DNA of 5,114 nucleotides, from assembly GCA_020846515.1 (NCBI GenBank), contig JADLDX010000342.1, forward strand, positions 1 through 5,114, given 5' to 3'. The DNA is from Pirellulaceae bacterium. Lineage in GTDB: Bacteria > Planctomycetota > Planctomycetia > Pirellulales > Pirellulaceae. The notes under the pieces were generated by a model. It made no database searches. It was not told where the DNA came from and worked only from the letters and a program-made list of their open reading frames with translations. Shown one piece after another: positions 1 through 5,114 of this stretch. The position numbers were made by a program, and so were the translations under genes. Position 1 is the first letter of the stretch; each line of letters starts with the position of its first letter.

Positions 1-1
1 C

Positions 2-2461
2 CGCCGCCGCTGGTTGATCTCCATGTTGCAACCGATGAAGTCGCTGAAGTGTCCGCTAACCAAACTCCGTTCCTACCAACAATTGATGCTGGGACGGGGG
101 CGTCGCAGCCAACTGTGCAAAACGGAACTGGATTATGATCGCCGTGCGCTGGTGAACCTCGCCCGCGATACCTTTGTGACCGACAAGCACCCGCTAGCCC
201 ATTGGTTCGCCCAAATGGCAGAGGATTCACTGGAACACTCACTGCAGGCCAAGTGTGAACTGGACGCAATCACCGATTTGGAAGAAATCGCCGCTGATCG
301 ATTGCTGGTCCATTCGGTCGATCAATTGCGACACAGTCTGCTGCAACGACCGGTTCGCGGACATTGTATTTTGGTGGTTGACTGCGTCGGTCCCAAAGCG
401 GCGGCGGTGGCCGTGGTCGGAGCTGACGGGCAAGTGCTGGCTATTGACGAAATTCCATGTTCAGCCAGTGCAGGGATCGTCAATCAGAATGTTGTGCGAT
501 TGGGTGAGTTGGTTCATCAGCACCGTGTCACGCTGGTCGCCTTGACCAACGGCCCGGCGCGCAGATTTCTGGTGCTCAGCCTGCGCGAATTAATGAAGCA
601 GAGCTCCGCCTCGGGCTTGCGATGGACGATGGCGGATCGTGGTGGTGCGGATGCGTACGCCGTCAGCCGCTCGGCATTAAAAGAACTATCGGCTCACAAT
701 CGCCGCCATCGCGCGGCCATTTGGGTAGCGCGCACGTTGCAAGATCCGTTGAGCGAACTGTTAAAGGTGGATGTCAATCGTTTGCGGTTGGGAAGCTACC
801 AACGCGAACTGCCGCAGGAGCCACTCAAGCAGTTGGTCCGCGAGACCATTGCCGATTGTGTCTGCCGCTTAGGACTGGATGTCCGCACAGCCAACGTTGA
901 CCAATTATCGTATGTCTCCGGCGTGGCGCTTCCACAAGCTCAGCAGATTGTCGGTTTGGCCCAGCAGGGGACACTCGGTTCACGCAAAGAACTTGTCGAG
1001 AAAGTTGCCGATTGGCCCGAAATGCGCATGCGACAAGCGATTGGGCTGTTGCGGGTCTACGGCAGTGAACAGCCGCTCGACGCCACGCTGATCCATCCGG
1101 ACGACTACCGGCTGGCAGAGCGACTGGTCGAGAACACTGATTTGTCCGCTCCCCCGGCAGTACCCGCAGGTTGGCAAGCCCGGCGCGCCACAGAACAGGC
1201 CGAGACTGCAATCGCTGATGCACCTGTTACCGCTGCATCTCCGGTTGCCAGCTCGGTCGACCCAGCAGCTCCTGCGCCTGACGTGTCGCAGGCCGAAACG
1301 CCACTGGGAGAGGTTGCTCAGGCTGAAGTTGCTCAGACAGATACGCCCTCGGAAGATGCAGCTGGTGCCGCCACAACCGAACCCACTGTTGCCGCCGCAG
1401 AGTCTGCTGATCCTATTGCCAGCGCAGAACCTGTCGAGGCAGCTTTGGTAGTGGCTGCGGAACAGCCAGCCGTGGAATCGCCAGTTCCAGCCAGCGAGGC
1501 TGTGGCCGCTACTGGCGCACCTACACCCGGTCCGTTAGCGAGTTGGGTCGAGCATCCTACCGCAGTAGCCGCTGCGGTAGCCCGCCCCGAATATCCAGAA
1601 GACCTGTCGAGCGACACCGCGTCCCCCACGCCTACGGTCGACGTCGAAAAGTTGGCTCGAGGCTGGCAGGTTGGGCGTGAGAAATTGCGACAGATTGCAG
1701 GCTGCCTGCATGATCCATTCGCCGATCCACGGCTACAGCACCCCCCCGTACCTTTGATGACAGAGATGCCTACCTTGACCAATTTACAACCCGGCACATG
1801 TGTCTGGGCTGTGGTGATTGGCGTGGCCGATTTCGGGGCTTTTGTTGAATTGGCTCCCGATTGTAGCGGGCTGATCCACATCAGCCGCCTCTCCTCTCAC
1901 TTCATCGAAGATCCCCACCAAGCGGGTCAGGTGGGAGACTTGCTGATGACCTGGGTCGTCTCAGTTGACGACAAAAAGAATCGAGTTGCGCTGACTGCGT
2001 TGTCGCCGGAGCAGCGTGCAACAGCAGCTGCCATGAACGCCGAGCGGAAAGAGCAAGATGAGCATCGTCGCCGCGATCGTGGCAATAGCGGATCCCATCG
2101 TCCGGCCGGGGCTGCGGGTGGGAATGCTGCGCGTGGAGGCGCTCATGGAGTCGCTGCTGCGGGACGAGGAGCTGGCGACGGACGCGGTCGCGGCCCAGCT
2201 CGCGATGGCGATGGACGCGGCGGGGACGGTCGTAGGGGTGGCCCAGGCGGTCGTTCGCGCGGAGGACCCGGTGGCCGCGGACAGGGCCGGCCTGCTCACG
2301 CCAAGACCGTTGTCGTGACCAGCAAGAAGCCCAAGGCAAACATTACCGACGCGATGAAAGAAGGGGAAGAGCCGCTACGTTCGTTCTCTGACTTGATGCA
2401 ATTCTACCAGGCCAAACGGACCGACGAACCAACCAAGGAAACGAAGTCCGACCAATCGTAG
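2..2461 (+). CDS. tex: Tex-like transcription accessory / S1 RNA-binding protein (5' partial)
   Basis: Cytoplasmic nucleic-acid-binding protein of the Tex (YhgF) family, which binds RNA/DNA and acts on transcription and RNA processing. The frame is open to the left edge. The possible TTG at 14 and ATG at 23 are probably internal, because Tex proteins (E. coli about 770 aa) carry roughly 200 more residues before the YqgF domain. Numbering here runs from the TTG at 14 (815 aa). Residues about 20-115 match the helical region before YqgF. The YqgF/RuvC-like domain spans about 119-240. A stretch like the Tex segment 'ARRLQDPLAELVK' follows (ARTLQDPLSELLK), then a helix-hairpin-helix region at about 290-370 ending in QPLDATLIHPDDY. 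A low-complexity linker covers about 376-541. The S1 domain covers about 591-665 (FGAFVEL, GLIHISRLS). An Arg/Gly tail covers about 684-760, and the terminal motif PLRSFSDLMQFY lies at 787-798. The family is certain from domain order. The linker and tail are unusual additions. It converges with the minus-strand operon. Confidence 0.9.
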   Translation, partial: RRRWLISMLQPMKSLKCPLTKLRSYQQLMLGRGRRSQLCKTELDYDRRALVNLARDTFVTDKHPLAHWFAQMAEDSLEHSLQAKCELDAITDLEEIAADRLLVHSVDQLRHSLLQRPVRGHCILVVDCVGPKAAAVAVVGADGQVLAIDEIPCSASAGIVNQNVVRLGELVHQHRVTLVALTNGPARRFLVLSLRELMKQSSASGLRWTMADRGGADAYAVSRSALKELSAHNRRHRAAIWVARTLQDPLSELLKVDVNRLRLGSYQRELPQEPLKQLVRETIADCVCRLGLDVRTANVDQLSYVSGVALPQAQQIVGLAQQGTLGSRKELVEKVADWPEMRMRQAIGLLRVYGSEQPLDATLIHPDDYRLAERLVENTDLSAPPAVPAGWQARRATEQAETAIADAPVTAASPVASSVDPAAPAPDVSQAETPLGEVAQAEVAQTDTPSEDAAGAATTEPTVAAAESADPIASAEPVEAALVVAAEQPAVESPVPASEAVAATGAPTPGPLASWVEHPTAVAAAVARPEYPEDLSSDTASPTPTVDVEKLARGWQVGREKLRQIAGCLHDPFADPRLQHPPVPLMTEMPTLTNLQPGTCVWAVVIGVADFGAFVELAPDCSGLIHISRLSSHFIEDPHQAGQVGDLLMTWVVSVDDKKNRVALTALSPEQRATAAAMNAERKEQDEHRRRDRGNSGSHRPAGAAGGNAARGGAHGVAAAGRGAGDGRGRGPARDGDGRGGDGRRGGPGGRSRGGPGGRGQGRPAHAKTVVVTSKKPKANITDAMKEGEEPLRSFSDLMQFYQAKRTDEPTKETKSDQS
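1139..1636 (+). repeat. Ala/Pro/Glu/Val-rich low-complexity linker inside the Tex-like gene
   Basis: About 166 codons (residues 376-541) dominated by Ala, Pro, Val, Glu, Thr and Ser separate the HhH region from the segment leading into S1. Canonical Tex proteins have a short structured HhH connection here. The segment contains one small imperfect tandem repeat: 1310-1324 and 1325-1339 both begin with Glu-Val-Ala-Gln. No hydrophobic core pattern or secondary-structure periodicity is evident, so it is probably disordered. The reading frame is continuous with conserved domains on both sides, so it is translated and not an intron or a frameshift artefact. Confidence 0.75.
2063..2293 (+). repeat. 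Arg/Gly-rich (RGG-like) tail-coding segment of the Tex-like gene
   Basis: Residues about 684-760 are almost entirely Gly, Arg, Ala, Asp and Pro, with several RGG/GRG units and a duplicated heptad RGGPGGR at residues 741-747 and 749-755. The DNA is strongly G-rich on the + strand. RGG-type tails in other RNA-binding proteins give low-specificity RNA binding. This one directly follows the S1 domain, so the same role is inferred here. The segment is in frame and is followed by a structured-looking terminal motif, which argues against a chance readthrough extension. Confidence 0.75.
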
Positions 2462-2544
2462 CCAATCTCGTCAGAACAATTTGCCTTCGGGATCGAATTC
2501 CCACAGATTCTTCTGTCGAGCCAATTTTCATTTGTGGAAAAGCA
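2462..2544. terminator. Convergent intergenic gap with two weak hairpins, possible bidirectional terminator
   Basis: The gap lies between the stop of the Tex-like gene and the stop of the minus-strand operon. It contains two small inverted repeats: GGGA/TCCC (2489-2492 and 2499-2502, 6-nt loop) and ACAGA/TCTGT (2503-2507 and 2512-2516, 4-nt loop). Neither has a convincing U-tract and the stems are short. A terminator role rests mainly on the convergent layout; these may be chance palindromes. Confidence 0.25.
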
Positions 2545-3657
2545 CTATTCGTCTGCGCGCCCGCGCACCAGCAATAGCGCTCCATGTTCTGTTAATAGTC
2601 CAGGAGCAGGGATGGCGATGACCACCTCCTGTTCGCGCGTGCAAATCAGCACCTGGGCCGTTGGCGAGTTGGTCGCACCGAACGTCTCTCGTAGCGCTTC
2701 GGCCTGTGCAGCTTGCGACTGGATTTCCGACATGACTGCAACCTGCCAACCAGCTTGTTGCCAGCGAGCACGCAACGCATCGAGCGGTTGGCCAAGTCGA
2801 ATCAGCTCGCCACACAACTGGCCAGCGGCATCCATCCTCATCGCCAGTTTCTCTGAGTCCTGATCGAGTGGCAGCAACTCGGATGGGAGCGATCCATCGG
2901 ACGATTCTCGCGCGGTCGACGCAGAGGCAGGGAACGCCGAATTTAGAACGACCAACTCGATAAAATTCCAGCGGTCATTGCCGATCGGCTGCATCAGGCG
3001 CACGCACTGAATTTGCTCGGGCCTAGACGTGCTTGCGAAGCCCATGCCACGCATGCCTGCTGCCTGTTCAAACGAGTATTCAACGACCGCAGGCTGCGAT
3101 GATGGTGCTTCCGAGCTTGGTGGCTGCGCTCCCAACTGAGTCAATAGCGCATAGAGCAGCCCAGACGTGGCCGAGTTGTCCTCGTCTAGATCCGCTGCAG
3201 CCTGCTGCGCGCCACCCTGTGCTGCGTTATGTGCGGCGTTCGGTCCTAAAACTGATCCTACGTCAGTAGGTTGTGGAGGGAGCGGTCGCTCCAATTGTAC
3301 TAGGGCTTCAGCTTCCGACAATTCGCGGATGCTGACGTGCCAAGGTAGGCCGACGAATTGCCAACTGCCCACCAGCATGTTGTGCATCGCCCGATCGAGT
3401 GCGGTGGCGGCATCTGAGGCCGGAAGTGAAGCCTCTCGCTGCGCAGGGTATCGCAATTGCCAAGCGATATTCACACAGTAGATCGCTGCGATGACAACCG
3501 CCAGCGACAACAATACGCGCCCCACCACATCGCTGGCTTGTAATAGTCGCTTGCCGAGCGATGGTTTCGCCGGCGGTGTGGGGTGGGCGTCAACCGCACC
3601 ACTAGAGCTTGTGTCCCTGGCACTTGAACTGGTTGCTTGGTCGGCTGGTTGACGCAT
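2545..3657 (-). CDS. Single-pass membrane protein of unknown function, last gene of Tad-like operon
   Basis: I do not recognise this 370-aa protein. The ATG at 3657 is chosen over the GTG three bases upstream because GAGG (3665-3668) lies 7 nt before it, a better spacing than the 4 nt for the GTG. Residues 1-45 are polar, Ser/Ala/Pro-rich and carry K31, K36 and R37. One membrane segment follows at about 46-66 (VLLSLAVVIAAIYCVNIAW), then about 300 residues probably outside the cytoplasmic membrane. Residues 85-128 look folded (GSWQFVGLPWHVSIREL). Residues 129-162 and 177-190 are low-complexity Gln/Ala/Pro/Ser. The rest, to residue 370, has mixed hydrophobic pattern and ends with a compact domain (about 280-365, ARWQQAGWQVAVM). 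There is no cleavable signal peptide or lipobox. It starts 27 bp after the TadE-like gene stop, so it is probably co-transcribed. A role in the Tad/envelope complex is inferred from position only. Being a real gene is well supported by length, RBS and operon spacing. Confidence 0.8.
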   Translation of the reverse strand: MRQPADQATSSSARDTSSSGAVDAHPTPPAKPSLGKRLLQASDVVGRVLLSLAVVIAAIYCVNIAWQLRYPAQREASLPASDAATALDRAMHNMLVGSWQFVGLPWHVSIRELSEAEALVQLERPLPPQPTDVGSVLGPNAAHNAAQGGAQQAAADLDEDNSATSGLLYALLTQLGAQPPSSEAPSSQPAVVEYSFEQAAGMRGMGFASTSRPEQIQCVRLMQPIGNDRWNFIELVVLNSAFPASASTARESSDGSLPSELLPLDQDSEKLAMRMDAAGQLCGELIRLGQPLDALRARWQQAGWQVAVMSEIQSQAAQAEALRETFGATNSPTAQVLICTREQEVVIAIPAPGLLTEHGALLLVRGRADE

Positions 3658-3664
3658 CACTGTG

Positions 3665-3668
3665 CCTC
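3665..3668 (-). promoter_or_regulatory. Ribosome binding site deciding the start of the unknown membrane protein
   Basis: On the minus strand GAGG (within TGAGG) sits 7 nt before the ATG at 3657 and only 4 nt before the GTG at 3660. This spacing favours the ATG. It lies in the 27-bp gap after the TadE-like stop codon. Confidence 0.6.
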
Positions 3669-3684
3669 AAGTGTAAGGCGTCTT

Positions 3685-4170
3685 TTAATGCGGAATACCG
3701 ACTAAACTGCTGAGTGGTCCTATTCCGCCCGTAGGCGTGTCGACACCACCTTGGGCTGTCGCCATCTGAGTTAACACGCCGAAGTGTGGATAGATCGGAA
3801 TCCAATTTCCATCGGCAAATTCGACTTGCCGGTAGTCCCACGAGCCCGTCATCACCACGTTACCCCACTGGATGTCGCGTGGGATGAAGGGAAACAGATT
3901 TTGATACATGGTGTTCGTTTCGGCACGTTCGTTCTCTACCTGTCCTGCGCGATGGGCTTGGGTGAGACTAAATGGTCGTGGGTTGACCGGGGCGGTGCGC
4001 GCGGCCCAAGCTTTGTGGCGCACATCCATGGTGACATGCGATTTGGTTTTAGTCGTGATTCCCAGTGTAAACAGCATGGCCACCAACATCACCAGCACAG
4101 GAAAGCTCATCACCAGTTCCAGGCTGGCAATCGCTCGTCGCTGGCATCGATTTGATTTGTCAGTTCGCAT
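3685..4170 (-). CDS. TadE-like pseudopilin
   Basis: Protein of 161 aa from the ATG at 4170. It shows the TadE/TadF-type class III prepilin N-terminus: a short basic leader ending in RR (residues 11-12), the segment AIASLE with Glu18, and one hydrophobic helix at about 19-38 (LVMSFPVLVMLVAMLFTLG). A polar domain of about 120 residues follows. TadE-like proteins are minor pseudopilins of Tad/Flp pilus systems, processed by a prepilin peptidase, with the C-terminal domain exported. The residue before the predicted cleavage point is Ala13, not the usual Gly. A GTG at 4221 in the same frame would add 17 residues before the basic leader and overlap the upstream gene by 23 bp; the ATG places the leader at the terminus and is preferred, although its RBS (GGAA, 4180-4183) is weak. 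It lies 28 bp after the TadG-like gene. The family call comes from the N-terminal motif; the C-terminal domain is not recognised. Confidence 0.78.
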   Translation of the reverse strand: MRTDKSNRCQRRAIASLELVMSFPVLVMLVAMLFTLGITTKTKSHVTMDVRHKAWAARTAPVNPRPFSLTQAHRAGQVENERAETNTMYQNLFPFIPRDIQWGNVVMTGSWDYRQVEFADGNWIPIYPHFGVLTQMATAQGGVDTPTGGIGPLSSLVGIPH

Positions 4171-4198
4171 AATGTTTAGTTCCAGTCGTTGATAATGC

Positions 4199-5114
4199 TC
4201 AATGCGTGACAAAATCTCCACCCAATTCTTCTGCCCACAGTAGGTGCACTACTTGTTGTTGCATGCGTTGCGACATGCTCGCATCTTGAGTCATAAACAA
4301 TCGCCGGGCCAAGTTGCGCGAAGTGATTGGCGATAGCTTGGCTTGCCAATTCAGTTTTACCTTCGGCGAAGGGGGACCTATGCCATCTATGTTCGGAATC
4401 GGTGGCAGCTTCACGTCGGTGGGAAAGAGGGTATCCATAGCGATGGCTGGAATGCGCCCCAGCGTCCAATTCCAATCTTCGCCAAGAACAAAATAGGGTT
4501 TGCCGTTCTTCCATTCGGTTGCGCCCGACGTCCAGGCCAGCGTATCCCATCCGCTGACTGGCTGTGCTTCGCGCCCCAGCCGCCATGAGATGTAGTCTAG
4601 AGTTTTGCGTTTCCAGGTTTCGGGGCGATTGCCATTGTAGATCATGGCTTGCGACATGGCCATGATGGGCGTGGGGTTGGTGATTGGCATGAAGAATTTG
4701 TGGTGCGACATGGCCGGTGCCTCATGCCGCCGGGCCAGTCCGACGACGGCAAATATTTCGTCGGCCAACAAGCTCTCCGACTGCTTACGCCAGTTCTCGG
4801 TTCCTTTGTCTTTACCCTGTCCTCGCGTGGCATCCATCTCTTCCATGACAAAAAGTTCGTAACCGCGGTCGTTGCGGAAATCGCGACAGATCTCCTTCGA
4901 GTACTGATCGCAGTGGTATTCGTAATAAATATTGGCACGGCTCTTGGGGATCACTCCACCAATACCCATTACACCACCAAAGGCGAGCAAGATCGGCGAG
5001 CGCCATTCCTGGACCCACGGGTAGGTAGCGCGCATATATTGCGTTCGCTCATCATCATTGGTCGGATCTTTTTCAAGTGGCAGTGTTGCGGAAGGTATCC
5101 CGGCTTGTGCCAAA
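4199..5114 (-). CDS. TadG-like (Flp pilus-assembly TadE/G-like) protein, C-terminal part
   Basis: The frame is open to the right edge. The TTG at 5113 is merely the first possible start inside the window, so the true N-terminus, where a TadE/G helix would be, is missing. The visible 304 residues resemble, from memory, the C-terminal half of planctomycete TadE/G-like proteins: YPWVQEWRSPILLAF near residues 31-45, SRANIYYEYH (58-67), a segment ADEIFAVVGLARR (117-129), then MSHHKFFMPI and AMSQAMIYN (152-160), and a closing VKLNWQAKLSPIT (252-264). Cys68 and Cys76 are an isolated pair that could form a disulphide. Seven Trp occur within 167-216. The short hydrophobic stretch at 41-55 is Gly-rich and too weak to call a membrane helix. 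In Tad systems such proteins sit in the envelope and support pilus assembly. The TadE-like neighbour 28 bp downstream supports this. Alternative: another secreted protein of the same operon with no pilus role. Confidence is high for a gene, moderate for the family. Confidence 0.65.
   Translation of the reverse strand, partial: LAQAGIPSATLPLEKDPTNDDERTQYMRATYPWVQEWRSPILLAFGGVMGIGGVIPKSRANIYYEYHCDQYSKEICRDFRNDRGYELFVMEEMDATRGQGKDKGTENWRKQSESLLADEIFAVVGLARRHEAPAMSHHKFFMPITNPTPIMAMSQAMIYNGNRPETWKRKTLDYISWRLGREAQPVSGWDTLAWTSGATEWKNGKPYFVLGEDWNWTLGRIPAIAMDTLFPTDVKLPPIPNIDGIGPPSPKVKLNWQAKLSPITSRNLARRLFMTQDASMSQRMQQQVVHLLWAEELGGDFVTH

Noticed and set aside
14..25. TTG (14) or ATG (23) as the true start of the Tex gene
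   Set aside because: The frame is open to the edge and Tex-like sequence is already under way within a few codons, so these are most likely internal. A truncated N-terminus cannot be excluded without upstream sequence.
1310..1339. Tandem 15-bp imperfect repeat as a possible variable-number repeat
   Set aside because: Only two units with several mismatches; better explained as part of the low-complexity linker.
1741..1747. Run of seven C as a possible frameshift site in the Tex gene
   Set aside because: Frame is the same and Tex-like on both sides (DPFADPR before, S1 domain after), so no shift or sequencing error is needed.
1333..1881. Long minus-strand open frame (182 codons) opposite the Tex linker
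   Set aside because: It is antisense to an Ala/Pro-rich GC-rich segment where stops are naturally rare; its product is Ala/Ser/Thr low complexity with no recognisable domain and it overlaps firmly supported S1 coding sequence.
1902..2339. Minus-strand open frame and a + strand alternative frame (2058-2318) over the RGG tail
   Set aside because: Both arise from the stop-poor Gly/Arg codons of the Tex tail. The Tex frame runs through to a conserved-looking terminal motif, so it is the real one and no frameshift is needed.
4176..4586. Minus-strand frame of 136 codons overlapping the TadG-like gene, and a + strand frame at 3784-4155 over the TadE-like gene
   Set aside because: They overlap genes with recognisable family motifs and proper operon spacing; their own products show no family features.

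Overview
The window looks like chromosomal DNA from a planctomycete (Rhodopirellula/Pirellula-like). The grounds are a moderately high GC content, a divergent Tex-type RNA-binding protein with long Ala/Pro and Arg/Gly disordered segments, and a cluster of poorly conserved TadE/TadG-like envelope genes of a kind I recall from planctomycete genomes. This placement is an inference from protein style; no rRNA or other phylogenetic marker is present.

Layout: the left half (about 1-2461, + strand) holds most of one gene for a Tex-like transcription accessory protein. Its N-terminal part lies off the left edge. Visible in order are the end of the Tex N-terminal helical region, a degenerate YqgF/RuvC-like domain, a helix-hairpin-helix region, a long Ala/Pro/Glu/Val-rich linker, an S1 RNA-binding domain, an Arg/Gly-rich tail and a short conserved-looking C-terminal motif. 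An 83-bp convergent gap (2462-2544) with two small hairpins separates it from the right half.

The right half is a three-gene minus-strand run, probably one operon, transcribed from the right edge towards the centre: the C-terminal part of a TadG-like (Flp pilus assembly TadE/G-like) protein (4199 to beyond 5114), a TadE-like pseudopilin (3685-4170) and a single-pass membrane protein of unknown function (2545-3657). The gaps are only 27-28 bp. The first two probably belong to a Tad/Flp-type pilus or envelope assembly machine. The third is tied to it only by position and membrane topology, which makes it a candidate accessory component.

No tRNA, rRNA, CRISPR array, insertion sequence or phage gene was seen, and no promoter could be identified with confidence. 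No wholly new system is evident. The most notable points are the remodelled Tex protein and the unrecognised third gene of the Tad-like operon.
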